Positions 8,245-17,900 of a DNA stretch of 33,739 nt are shown one piece after another (the first letter of the stretch is position 1; every line of letters starts with the position of its first letter). A program made the position numbers and the translations under genes. The notes under the pieces are model-generated. The model had not been told where the DNA came from and did no database searches. It worked only from the letters and a program-made list of their open reading frames with translations. The stretch is from JAICQQ01 sp965651135. Its GTDB lineage: Bacteria > Myxococcota_A > Polyangia > Polyangiales > Polyangiaceae. The stretch covers positions 1 to 33,739 of the forward strand of contig CBFGRJ010000025.1 of the NCBI GenBank assembly GCA_965651135.1. The letters are read 5' to 3'.

Positions 8245-9477
8245 ATGCCCACGTCCCTCTCCGCCTATGGTTTGCGGGTGCGCTACCGCTTCGATCAGGT
8301 CGTGCTCGACGTGCCGCGGCGTGAGCTGCTGGTGAAGGGGGTTGCTCGTCAGGTGCAGCCTCAGGTGTTCGATCTGTTGTGCTTGCTGGTGCAAGAGCGC
8401 GGGCGGGTGCTTTCGAAGGCGGAGTTGTTCGAGAGACTGTGGCCGGACGCAGTCGTTTCGGAAAGCTCCATTCAGCGGAGCATCAGCCTGGCGCGCAGTG
8501 CGCTTGGCGAGAGCGGCGAGCGAATCAGGACGCATGCGCGTAGGGGCTATGCCTTCGTCGGCGAGGTGGAGACGGACGTGGACGTGGACGTGGGCGCCGG
8601 GGTCGACGTCGTCGCGAGCGCAGCCCAAGCGAGCGTGGCTCCGCAAGCCTCGCTGGAGGTGCGTTATGCCAACTCGGGCGGGGTGCACATTGCGTATTCG
8701 ACGCACGGTCAGGGGCCGGTGGACGTGCTGCTGATTCTGGGTTGGTCGATGCCGTTCGAGGCGCTCGGCTGGCATCCCCGCTTGGCGGCGATGCGCGATG
8801 CGCTTGGTGGCGTAGGTCGGCTGGTGGTGTTCGACAAGCGGGGCACGGGTCTGAGCGATCGCGAAGCCGCCGTGCCCACGCTCGAGCAGCGTGCCGAAGA
8901 TCTGATGGCCGTGCTGGATGCGGTGGGTTCTCGCCGTGTGCTGCTGGTCGGCATTTCGGAAGGGGGTCCTCTAGCGATGCAGTTTGCCGCCGAGCAGCCC
9001 AGGCGGGTGGTTGGGTTGCTGCTGATCGGGGCATTCGCTCGCATGGCTTGGGCAGACGATCACCGCCACGGCTGGAGCGAGGCTGCCGTCGACAAGCTCC
9101 GACGCTACATCGAGACTCGCTGGGGCAGTGGGGCCACAGCCGCCGCTGCGGTGCCCTCGCTGGCTGGTGAACCTGGCTTCGCTGAGCTGTGTGCGCGCAT
9201 CGAGCGCGGCGGCGCGAGCCCGGGCGCGGCACTCCGGTTGCTCGAAACGAACCTAGTCACCGATGTTCGCGGGCTGTTGCCGAAGATCCACGCACCCACC
9301 AGCATTTTGCACGCTAGAGAAGACCAGGTGGTGTCCTACGAGCATGGAGTGGACCTTGCGCAGCGCATTGCAAGCGCACACCTCGTCACACTGGCGGGTA
9401 AGGATCATTTGCCGGTGCGCGAGCTCGGACGAGTCGTCGCGGCGGCGTCCTGGCTCCAAGCCGCCGGTGCCCGTTAG
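8245..9477 (+). CDS. Winged-helix DNA-binding domain fused to alpha/beta hydrolase
   Basis: This 410-residue protein couples an OmpR/PhoB-type DNA-binding domain (about residues 5-108) to an alpha/beta hydrolase (about 135-410). The DNA-binding part shows PQVFDLLCLLVQERGRVLSK, a recognition-helix region SESSIQRSISLARSALGE and the wing RTHARRGYAF. The hydrolase has its nucleophile in GISEGG (Ser238), an acid at Asp360 (HAREDQVV) and His388 (GKDHLP), so the catalytic triad looks complete. A low-complexity Asp-Val stretch (near 110-120) links the two. The ATG at 8245 was chosen; a GTG six bases earlier is in frame. There is no receiver domain or sensor kinase, so the hydrolase domain may bind or cleave the effector. 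It ends 4 bp from the convergent hydrolase gene. Confidence 0.9.
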   Translation: MPTSLSAYGLRVRYRFDQVVLDVPRRELLVKGVARQVQPQVFDLLCLLVQERGRVLSKAELFERLWPDAVVSESSIQRSISLARSALGESGERIRTHARRGYAFVGEVETDVDVDVGAGVDVVASAAQASVAPQASLEVRYANSGGVHIAYSTHGQGPVDVLLILGWSMPFEALGWHPRLAAMRDALGGVGRLVVFDKRGTGLSDREAAVPTLEQRAEDLMAVLDAVGSRRVLLVGISEGGPLAMQFAAEQPRRVVGLLLIGAFARMAWADDHRHGWSEAAVDKLRRYIETRWGSGATAAAAVPSLAGEPGFAELCARIERGGASPGAALRLLETNLVTDVRGLLPKIHAPTSILHAREDQVVSYEHGVDLAQRIASAHLVTLAGKDHLPVRELGRVVAAASWLQAAGAR

Positions 9478-9481
9478 CCCG

Positions 9482-10369
9482 CTAGCCACATGCGCGCAGC
9501 GTGCACTCGTCGTGCCGGCGGTGGCCATGTGCCCGCGGTGCGCGAGCCAGGTGTGCTTCGACAAGTGTTGCGACTTGCTCGGGATGCGTGAACGGGCTCA
9601 TGTGACCCGCTCCGGCGAGCTCGACGACTCGAACGTCTTTCAAGCTCGACGCCAATAGCTCCACGACAGCTACCGCGACGTGGGGGCTTGCACTGCCATG
9701 CATCAACGTGACGGGGCATTCGATGGACCCATGATCGGCGAGCGTGGCGGGCTGTTCGAACAGCTGCTGGAACTCGGCCGCCACCTTGGGCATGGTGCGA
9801 GCCACCCGAGCTCGGACCTTGCGAGGTGAAAGCCACCACCTCGTGGGTCCCAACCAGAACCCCATGAATGCGGCGGCTGCACCGCTATGGTCCCCTTTGG
9901 CCGAACGCTCGAGTATGCGATCCGCCAAGCGCTGCACCGTCTGCCATTCGCGGTGCCCCGCGTCGCGCAACAAATGGAACGAAACCGGTTCGATCAGAAA
10001 CAGGCTGAGTATCTTGCCGTCTCCCCGCTGGGCGCTGCGGCGGGCAACCTCGAGCCACATGGCTGCCCCATACGAGTGACCCACTAGGTGAACCGGGCCA
10101 CTCACCTGCTCGAGCAACGCTTCGAGCATATCGACGTCCCGCGTGATGGGCTCGGAGCCGACTAGCGGCCAAGCCGACGAGCGGCCGTAGCCCAAGAGAT
10201 CGGGTACCAAAACCCGATACCGGCGGGCCAGCGACGGCACTAGGAACGACCATTCTCTATGGCTGGCACTCGAACAGTGCCCGAGCACCACGCCAGAGCC
10301 CTGCCCGGTGTCCAAGTATTGGATGCGGGCCTCGCCTAGGGAGAGTGTTTTCATGCTTCTCGGTTCCAT
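9482..10369 (-). CDS. Alpha/beta hydrolase
   Basis: This is a 295-residue cytoplasmic-type alpha/beta hydrolase without a signal peptide. It has the oxyanion loop near HCSSASHREW (31-40), PDLLGYGRS (56-64), the nucleophile elbow GHSYGA with Ser99, and His256 in GAGHMSP. The usual acid after strand 7 is not obvious: the expected site reads HGSASPHVA. Glu127 in LFLIEPVSF, after strand 6, could substitute, as in some relatives. A lid domain rich in Trp and Phe lies around 165-205. The substrate is unknown; esterase, lactonase or C-C hydrolase are possible. An alternative ATG lies at 10354. It converges on the regulator-hydrolase gene with a 4-bp gap, so the two are not co-transcribed. Confidence 0.88.
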   Translation of the reverse strand: MEPRSMKTLSLGEARIQYLDTGQGSGVVLGHCSSASHREWSFLVPSLARRYRVLVPDLLGYGRSSAWPLVGSEPITRDVDMLEALLEQVSGPVHLVGHSYGAAMWLEVARRSAQRGDGKILSLFLIEPVSFHLLRDAGHREWQTVQRLADRILERSAKGDHSGAAAAFMGFWLGPTRWWLSPRKVRARVARTMPKVAAEFQQLFEQPATLADHGSIECPVTLMHGSASPHVAVAVVELLASSLKDVRVVELAGAGHMSPFTHPEQVATLVEAHLARAPRAHGHRRHDECTLRACG

Positions 10370-10492
10370 GACGAGAGCATGGCTTCGGGGCCGCGCGGCG
10401 TCCTTCGCGAGACCTTATCAAAGGCTTCGCAATCATATGGGTAGGGCGCTTCACCCGAGGGGTTGTCTCCTCGCGCGCGCTTTGGTATCGAG

Positions 10493-10631
10493 AAACTTTC
10501 GGGAGAATGCAGACGGCAAGTGCCTTGAAGCAATAGCCTCACCAACACTGCGCCTGGCAACTATGGAGGCAACGCCTACATGGACGATTGCCAACGTGAC
10601 CGGTCAGCGCTGGTACTTGGTGCCGCTCTGA
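10493..10631 (+). pseudogene. Possible remnant of a ricin-type lectin domain
   Basis: A short plus-strand frame between the hydrolase and sulfatase genes reads NADGKCLEAI...LRLATMEA...GQRWYLVPL and then stops. The GKCL and QRW pair with this spacing is the signature of one ricin-B (beta-trefoil) subdomain, and a real copy is present in the galactanase of this window. There is no start codon, signal peptide or upstream domain: the frame runs into sequence antisense to the hydrolase. Its third codon positions are less GC-rich than those of the neighbours. It may be the tail of a decayed lectin-bearing gene, or chance. Confidence 0.3.
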
Positions 10632-12796
10632 GTGGGATGCGGCGGCAGCAACCGATCGTTTTCGATCACATTGACATGCAAGCGAGCCAGGTCGTCGAGG
10701 AACGAGTGCCAGCGCTGGTGCTCAGCGTGAAACCGCGGCAAGAGGTTCTTCTTCTCCATTCGATCGTCGATGACATCGAAAACCTCGTTCCCCAGTTCTC
10801 GCTCGTGTTTACCGAGACCTCCGTGCACGCGCAACCTGCCTGTCTCGAGTGCCGCCTCGTCCCCGCGCAGCTGGTAAGACGTGCTGGCGGCATGGCCTCG
10901 GGCACGCACCAAGCTATGCCCCATGAAGGCGTTGTCGCGGTCGATACCCGCCAGATCGAGCAATGTGGGGCCGACGTCGAGTTGGCTGGCAACGGAGTGG
11001 CGTGGCCCAGCAGCCAAGCGCGGGTGCTTACCGAAGATCACGAAAGGTACCCACGTCGACTCGGGATAGAGACCGTGCCCGATGTTCGAGCTGCCGTGTT
11101 CACCCAAGGGGAACCCATGATCTCCCAACAGGACGAAGAGCGTCCGCCCGTACCATGGCTCGGACGCTAGACTCTGCATCATCTGTTTGACGCAGCTATC
11201 GGCGTACTGCATCGTGATGCGCATCTTCTTGTCGAGCGGGGCATCGTCGGGAAGCTCAGCCAGCTCGTCCGCAGCATTGAAGGGGTAATGGTTGGTCTTC
11301 GTCATCGCCGTGGTCAAGAACGGCTTGTCGCTCGTCAGGTGCTGGCGCATCCACTGAGCCATGTGCGACAACATCTTGCAGTCGTCTTCGCGACTGCGAT
11401 CGTAGGTAACGCTGTCGTACCATTGTCGCAGCCACGGCGTCTGACTGTCCCATGCGGGGTCGGCGGCGCTGAAAAAATGGGTCTCGTAGCCACTATCGGC
11501 CAAAATGCGCGAGAAGCTCGCGTGCCTCAGGCGTGTAAAATCGCTGGCGATGTAACGCCGCGGGTGCTGCACCACCGAAAGATGCAGGCCCATCAGCGCA
11601 TTGATGGTGGGTATGCCGGCCACCGAAAACCGAGTCCAATGAGCGCCCTCTCTCGCCAAAGCGTCGAGCCATGGTGTCGCGCTTGGGGCCGACTGATCTG
11701 CTTGGGGATTGAGCGACCTCAGGTGGCCCACTTCGACGGCACGGTGGGACTCGAGAATGATCAACACGAAATTGACCGGTTGCTCATCGACGCCGCTGCA
11801 GTCTTGATCGATGCCGTCGCCGGCAACTTCCACGCCCTTCGGATGCACGCTCTCGTCGCGATCGTCACAATCGTCTTTGGCAGCGTAGCCATCACTGTCT
11901 TGATCCTTCAGGCAGCGGGCTCGCAACTCTTTGCTGGGCTTCTTGCAGGCCTGGAACAGGGGTTGCTTGTAATAGGCGTACTCGGGATCCGGAAACACGT
12001 AGGCGTCGTCGCCCTGCTCGACGAGCCATTGCCGTCTGAAGCCCGCCGTCAGGCGCTGCCGTTCTTCGGTCGTGAGGGATGACTGGGCGCTCCGTTGCCA
12101 GCCCATCAAAAGCGTTGTCACGACAGGCCTCAGCTTCTGCATCCTGAAGCCACCCGTCCAAATCACACTCACGAACAACCAAGCGACGAGCCCGGCAACG
12201 GCGCTGGCGGCGACGACGGTTCGATTCAGCGTTTCTTGTCGGGGCCAGCGCAGCCGCTCGAGAGCCCAACGCCAAAGCACGAGCGAGAGCGGCACCGCCC
12301 CTACCCACAGCACGAGCGGAAGGTAGCGAATGCTCCGATCGTCCGCGAGGTAGACCAAGGCGGCGCGAATGCCGGCCAGGTTCCCGTAGGTTGCCACGAA
12401 CGATCCATCGATATGCATCCCCCAAAAGCGCAGCGATTCGTGATCCAAGACGGTCGCGAGCAGCAGCGTGGAGTGCATCGTGATGAGACCCGCAGCCCAG
12501 ATTCGGTAAAGCCGTGGGCCTAGCGCGCAGGCAATCAGCCAGGGCAATGAACACGACGCTATCCAAAGCCAATCGATCGCTAAGGCGTGGAACAAATACC
12601 AATCGACCTTGCCCACGAAGGGCTGCCCATGGGCGTCCGCGCGAAACAACAGTGCAGCGCGCAGCACGGCATGTGTGGCCAAAACACTCAGGCAATACGC
12701 CATGAGCCGGTTCGTTTTGCCTGCTCGAGCCCATATGCCGGTCTTGCTTCGAAGCCATGTGACCGGAAAATGAGACGTGAACGAGACGAGCAGCAT
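10604..12796 (-). CDS. LTA-synthase-like membrane sulfatase/phosphotransferase with MopE metal-binding motif
   Basis: The product has about 730 residues from the ATG at 12796; no ATG or GTG lies farther upstream in frame. Residues about 30-215 carry five membrane helices, as in lipoteichoic-acid synthases and related alkaline-phosphatase-fold phosphoglycerol or phosphoethanolamine transferases. Residues about 298-338 hold an Asp-rich motif (DQDSDGY, DDCDD, GDGIDQDCSG) matching the MopE-type metal-binding repeat. The sulfatase domain follows: Glu349 in LIILESH, Thr397 in GIPTINALM as likely nucleophile, and Asp559-His560 in GDHGFPLGEHG as metal ligands. The C-terminal tail is soluble. The catalytic domain should face the periplasm. 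Target lipids or polysaccharides are unknown. The gene stands between a convergent remnant and the galactanase, with no evident operon partner. Confidence 0.88.
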   Translation of the reverse strand: MLLVSFTSHFPVTWLRSKTGIWARAGKTNRLMAYCLSVLATHAVLRAALLFRADAHGQPFVGKVDWYLFHALAIDWLWIASCSLPWLIACALGPRLYRIWAAGLITMHSTLLLATVLDHESLRFWGMHIDGSFVATYGNLAGIRAALVYLADDRSIRYLPLVLWVGAVPLSLVLWRWALERLRWPRQETLNRTVVAASAVAGLVAWLFVSVIWTGGFRMQKLRPVVTTLLMGWQRSAQSSLTTEERQRLTAGFRRQWLVEQGDDAYVFPDPEYAYYKQPLFQACKKPSKELRARCLKDQDSDGYAAKDDCDDRDESVHPKGVEVAGDGIDQDCSGVDEQPVNFVLIILESHRAVEVGHLRSLNPQADQSAPSATPWLDALAREGAHWTRFSVAGIPTINALMGLHLSVVQHPRRYIASDFTRLRHASFSRILADSGYETHFFSAADPAWDSQTPWLRQWYDSVTYDRSREDDCKMLSHMAQWMRQHLTSDKPFLTTAMTKTNHYPFNAADELAELPDDAPLDKKMRITMQYADSCVKQMMQSLASEPWYGRTLFVLLGDHGFPLGEHGSSNIGHGLYPESTWVPFVIFGKHPRLAAGPRHSVASQLDVGPTLLDLAGIDRDNAFMGHSLVRARGHAASTSYQLRGDEAALETGRLRVHGGLGKHERELGNEVFDVIDDRMEKKNLLPRFHAEHQRWHSFLDDLARLHVNVIENDRLLPPHPTQSGTKYQR

Positions 12797-12962
12797 GTTC
12801 TGAATGAGGTCCCGACCTGAGCTGCGGCCCGCCGGGCGACCGCAAACTTGCCTGCGAGCCGCGCCGAAAGCAAGCTCACTCGAGCTGGGCGACCGCAAGG
12901 CAAAGCTGCTCGGAATCGCTGATCAGAAATCAGCGGCGCGCATCTGCTACGTCTGGTACGGC

Positions 12963-14537
12963 TCAATCGGCGTAGATGACACCGTGTTGCTGAGCGTAAC
13001 GCGCCTCGGAGACGTCCACACCTCGCACGGAAAGGCCGCCTGCGTTCAGCATGGCGTCTGCCGCCATATTGAGAGTCGCGGTCGAGCCGCTCGGGCTATC
13101 GAACAAAGCTCGAGCCCAGGTATCGTCCGTCCACGCGGGCGCATCGAGCCACTGATCCGTTTGGGCCCATGTGGCCCCCCAATAGAAGATGCCCTTGAAC
13201 CGGTTGATGTTCTTCACCTGGTTGGTGAGATCGTACAAGTAGTTGTACTGCCCTTGCTTTGTCTGCGGATACCCGCTGCTGTACCCCGCAGGGCTGGTCG
13301 TGAAGTGAGTCGCCGTCTCCACGATGTACATGTCCTTGCCTCGACTGGAGAGCGAATTGAGTGCATTGACGACGTTGCTGATGGGCCCGTGCCACATCGG
13401 GTAATACGAGAGTCCGAACACGTCGACCTTGCCTCCCGCGCTCATGTACGCTCCGTACCACCAGGGTGCGTCGAAGCCGTTCCCTTTGGCTCCGGCGTAA
13501 TGAATCATGACCTTGATGCTGCTCGAAAAACCCTTGACCGTGTCGTAGCCAACGTTGGCTCGCGCAACGAAGTTCGAAAAGTTGTTGGGGTTCCAGGTGA
13601 TTTGACCTGCTGGCCATAACATGCCGGAGTTGACCTCGTTGCCGATCTGAACCATGTCGGGCAACCCGCAACCCGACGCATTCTTCATCGCGTTGAGCAC
13701 CTGCCAGGTGTGGTAAGAAATGTCATCGCTGCTGCCGCTCCAGCCGTGCGGAATGTTCTGCTGCTGGGGATCTGCCCACCAGTTGGAATAGAAGAAGTCG
13801 AGCAGAACCTTCATGCCGTGACTGCGAGCCGTCTTGCAGACCTCGACGACATAATTTTGGTCCTGATGAAGTCCGTAGTTTCCGGGTGGCGCTGGCAGCA
13901 CTCGGATGCGTGCGTAGTTGAAACCATGGTCGGCCAAGATTCCGACGGCATCGCCGTTGCCTCCACCGCCTCCGCCGCCTCCACCGCCGCCAACCTGTGT
14001 CACGTAGAACTTCTGCGTGTTGTTGTTCAACCAATCCCACTGCTGGATGTTGCCACCGTCGCTGGTGCTCCAGCCCGCGACGTCCAATGCCTTGCCGCTA
14101 TGGCGATTGATGAAGTGGTACTGACCGCCAGACTCCTCCACCGTCCACTGCTGGTTGTTGCCGGTGTGACAATCCCACTGTCTGACGTCGCCGCCTGCGC
14201 TCGTCGACCAGTTGTACACATCGAGGCACTTGCCACTATTGACGTTGCGGATGCGATACCAACCGCCGCCCATGTCCTCGAACTTGAACTGCTGCGCACC
14301 ATTGCCCAAACAAGACCAGATCTGAACGTTGGCTCCGTTTTGGGTACTGGCACCATCGATATCCATGCACTTGTTGCTGTGCACCCCTTTGACCTCGTAG
14401 ACGGCGCTGCTCGATAGGGCAGCGCTCATCGTACCAATCTCGGAGTCGAGCTCGGTTTCGAAGCCCGAGCCACAAGCGATGGTGAGCAAACCGACAACAA
14501 TCGACGACCGGCGTACGGAGGTGTGTATGGGTTTCAC
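12963..14537 (-). CDS. Lectin-GH53 endo-beta-1,4-galactanase, apparently circularly permuted
   Basis: This 524-residue exported enzyme begins with a signal peptide (Cys22 may be lipidated). A ricin-type beta-trefoil spans about 42-180 (GKCLDVYNW, NQQW, GKALDVAGW), followed by an 11-Gly linker (183-193) and a GH53 arabinogalactan galactanase barrel. Landmarks are ILADHGFNYARIRV, GMKVLLDFFYSNWWADP, acid/base Glu301 in QIGNEVNSG, SYYPMWHG and nucleophile Glu407 in MYIVETATHF. The strand that normally opens GH53 (KGVDVS type) is missing after the linker. Instead RGVDVSEARYAQ occurs at the extreme C-terminus (505-524), right after the normal GH53 end WARALFDSP. The protein stops where the post-linker sequence would resume. 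It starts at GTG with AAAGG about 12 bases upstream. It is predicted to cut beta-1,4-galactan side chains of pectin. Confidence 0.93.
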   Translation of the reverse strand: MKPIHTSVRRSSIVVGLLTIACGSGFETELDSEIGTMSAALSSSAVYEVKGVHSNKCMDIDGASTQNGANVQIWSCLGNGAQQFKFEDMGGGWYRIRNVNSGKCLDVYNWSTSAGGDVRQWDCHTGNNQQWTVEESGGQYHFINRHSGKALDVAGWSTSDGGNIQQWDWLNNNTQKFYVTQVGGGGGGGGGGGNGDAVGILADHGFNYARIRVLPAPPGNYGLHQDQNYVVEVCKTARSHGMKVLLDFFYSNWWADPQQQNIPHGWSGSSDDISYHTWQVLNAMKNASGCGLPDMVQIGNEVNSGMLWPAGQITWNPNNFSNFVARANVGYDTVKGFSSSIKVMIHYAGAKGNGFDAPWWYGAYMSAGGKVDVFGLSYYPMWHGPISNVVNALNSLSSRGKDMYIVETATHFTTSPAGYSSGYPQTKQGQYNYLYDLTNQVKNINRFKGIFYWGATWAQTDQWLDAPAWTDDTWARALFDSPSGSTATLNMAADAMLNAGGLSVRGVDVSEARYAQQHGVIYAD

Positions 14538-14942
14538 TGGTTGACGCTACCTTTCTGCTCGGGATGTATCGCCGCAAGGGCGCGCGCCCGCCCTGCAGGT
14601 GCTGTTCCATTGTCAGCTCCCACACTACGCGCCTGCGTGGGTATCCAAGCGCCCATGCACGTGAATGCCGGACGTGCGATGTCTACGGCCTCCGATTTTC
14701 TCCGTAGGGAAGCGTTTGCACCCTCTGCGTTGCATAGCCTATGCCTCGACGGTTCCATCGGCCCACACTGATATCGTGCAGCGCCCGGCCGTGCGGTAGA
14801 GCTCGACTAACAGATGCACCACATGTGTATGATGCACAACTTGTGCTTGCACAGCTTGCACACTTTGCACACCATCGCCAATGGTCGGCTCACCGGCAAG
14901 TGTGAGCATTCAATGACTGACTGCGCTGACTGATGGCGCAGC
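14538..14942. other. 405-bp intergenic region upstream of the galactanase
   Basis: No gene was found. The region should contain the galactanase promoter and the 3' end of the helicase transcript. Near the helicase stop, TGCGC (14922-14926) and GCGCA (14936-14940) could form a small hairpin. The most structured part is the TGCACA-rich cluster at 14832-14871. The stretch 14568-14760 shows nothing recognisable. Confidence 0.5.
14832..14871. promoter_or_regulatory. Palindrome plus three tandem TTGCACA 9-mers
   Basis: GCACAA-C-TTGTGC (14834-14846) is a perfect 13-bp palindrome. It is followed at once by three TTGCACA copies starting at 14847, 14856 and 14865, an exact 9-bp period. Another palindrome, ACATGTGT, lies just upstream. 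The cluster is about 300 bp upstream of the galactanase start and about 70 bp past the helicase stop. It looks like a multi-site operator; the bound protein is unknown. Confidence 0.5.
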
Positions 14943-17900
14943 TCAACCCAGCAATTGCTCGAGCTCGGCACCACTGAGCTTCGTTGCCGCGCCCGTGCCC
15001 TGGAGCAAGCTTTGAGCGAGGTCGCGCTTTCTCTGCTGCAGCTCCTCGATGCGCTCTTCGATAGTGTGCTTGGTGACCAATCGGTATACGGTCACGGGCT
15101 GGGTCTGTCCGATGCGATGAGCTCGATCGCTGGCTTGAGCTTCGACCGCAGGGTTCCACCAGGGGTCGAGTTGGATCACGTAGTCTGCCGTGGTCAGGTT
15201 CAAGCCGAACCCTCCAGCCTTCAAGCTGATCAGAAACAACGGTGCACTACCGGTTCGAAACGCGGTAACGCTCGCCTGGCGCTGAGCGCGCGTACACGAG
15301 CCGTCCAGGTACTCGTAGCGTATTCCTTGCTCGTCGAGCCGTTCGCGGACAAGCTGCAGAAAATCTACGAACTGGCTGAAGACCAAGGTTCGATGCCCGC
15401 TATCGCGCAACTCTTCGACCAAGTCGATCAGCGCCTCCAGCTTTGCGGCGTCCAGGCTGGCATCGGGAAAGACCAGCCGCGGGTGACAGCAAAAGCGTCT
15501 GAGCCGCGTGATCTCCGCGAGCACCTGCAGCTTGTGCTGGCGCTTGCCGTGGACGGTCCTGAGCTTTTCGTGGATCTGCCTCCTGAGTAGCGCGTAGCGC
15601 AGCGCCTCTTCGTGCGAGAGCTCCACCTCGTGCTTGAGGGTGGTGATCGGTGGCAGCTCGGACAGCACCTCTGGCTTTGTGCGCCGCAGAATCAAAGGGC
15701 CAATCAGCTGCCGGAGTGCCTCACGTTGCTGGTCGTCGTTATCGCGCTCGATCGGGCGCAAGAAGCGATGAAAGAACTGCTTGTAAGAGCCGAGCAACGT
15801 CGGATTCAAGAAGCGGAAGATGCTCCACAGATCGCCCAAGTGGTTTTCGACAGGTGTTCCCGTGAGCGCTACTCGAGCACTGGCTTCCAAGCGGAATGCA
15901 GCACTGGCGCGAGCCGAGTGTGGGTTTTTGATGAATTGAGCCTCATCGACGATCACCGTGTTCCAACCGACCCGAGCGAGCTGGTCGATATCTTGCTGCA
16001 AGAGCGCGTAGCTGGTGACGAGCACGTCGACACTAGGCGTTCTCTCCGCCAAGAGCGCCGAGCGTTGCTTTCCCGCATATTCCGCGGCTTTCAGGGTCGG
16101 GGCGACGCGCCCGAGCTCGCTCAGCCAATTGCCGCACACCGACGTGGGGGCCACCACTAGGGCCGGTCCGCCGGGCGCGCGTTGAAGCAAGAGTGCGGCG
16201 GCCATGATGGTTTTGCCGAGCCCCATGTCGTCCGCTAGGCAAGCGCCCAGGCCCAGCTCACACAGCCGCCAGAGCCACGTGTAGCCTTCTTTTTGGTAGG
16301 CGCGCAGGGTTGCCCGAAAACCGAGCGGGACTTCCGGCAGCATGACGGCAAGGGCGCGCGCGCGTGCTTGACGCTCACGGATGGTCTCGTCGACATCGAA
16401 GCAGGCGCCGCCCTCCGTCAGCACCTCTAGAGTGCCGAGCGCGGCCGGAGAGATCCTGATCGGCCCCCCGCTCGCCTCCGAGGCATGGGCGGCGAGCAGC
16501 TTCAGTACTCGACGCACGCGGCGCTCGACTTCCAGGAAATCTCCCGATGGCAGTCGCACGAAGCGTCCGCTTTTCGTGAACGGTTGCCGCACGAGCTCAG
16601 AGAGCTCGAGCGGCGCATGCCCGTCGACTCGAATGCCACCCGTCACCAAATACCATCCCTTGATCGGCCGGAGACTACCGGTCAGGTGCTTCAAGGTAAT
16701 GCTCCCCGCGGCGCGCAGCGGGCGGCAATTTTGCCACTCGAGCTCGCAAGCCGCAGCACTCTCGCGTAGCTCCGTAAGCAGACTGTAAAGCCGCTCCTCA
16801 CCCAAGAACCACCGATAGGGGGGCTCGGGCGTGTCGACGTTGTCGACTTCGTCTTCGTCGTCGGACAGCGATGGGCAGCTTTGTATTAGCTCTCGTGCTC
16901 GCGCCTCTTCTTCGTTCAGGTTGCGTTCGGTGTTCAGCAGCTCACCGTCGGCGTAGCTCTTGAGCATGGCGCGCCCAGCCCCAGGGGGAAAGAAACGCCC
17001 GCTGGCTCCGAAAGGGCGCACGCCGAGCTCGACGCAGAATGCACCGGCCTCAGGCGATATTCTCAAGCAGGGTTTGCTGTTCGCTTCGACGCGCCGATGC
17101 GCGCGTAGCGCGTCCGAATGCACGGGCAAATGCTCTGCCAGCTCGCCGAGCACCGGCAAGAGCTCGTGCGCTTGGGCCACGGGTACTCGCACTGTCTCGG
17201 GCAATAGGCGTATCAACTCGGCCATGACCGTCGTGACACGCACCACCTTCAGGCGTTGCTCGTTCTCGACGACCAGATTCACACCGGCGGTGGCCTGGGC
17301 GGGCTCCACCGCCAGTAGCAGGTGCCCATGCTCTTCACGTGCCTCCACCCGACACTCGCCCCGCACCACCTCAACCGGGAGTCGGCCCCTCGCGCCGTTG
17401 TAGATGCGCGGATGACCGACCAACGCCTCGAAGGCGTTGGGGCCCAGCTCCCAACTGCCGTGGCGCTTTTCACAGCACCGAAGCACGGCGACGTCTTCGG
17501 GAGGCAGCTGGTCGACCAGGGTAAACAACTCGTCCACATGGACGCGACGGCCTTGCGTCCAACCGCTGAAAGCGCGGAATTCTTCGAGCGCCGGTCTGTT
17601 GAATCGCGGCACCGCCATGTCCACGAACCAGGCTACACGATACGAGGTGGGGGCGGTCGCGGCGTGAGTCGCGCTGACGAACTTCGTCAGCAGCTGGATC
17701 GACTTTCGCCATTCGGGCTCGGGTTGCAAGAGGTCGCAGAGCGCCAGTGCGGCTGACGTGAACCCCGGTGGCTCCTTTTCGGCCACGCTCGGGTCCAGCG
17801 CCCGGGCCAAAAAGCGGGCCTGGTCAGCCATCCAGCGGTAGCCGTTGGCGTGCCAATCGCGCGCCGCCACAGAAAGCCGCTTGGACCAGCCCAGGCGTGT

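Noticed and set aside
14847..14873. Tandem 9-mers as a possible CRISPR-like array
   Set aside because: The repeats are only 7-9 bp with no spacers and no cas genes; operator sites are more likely.
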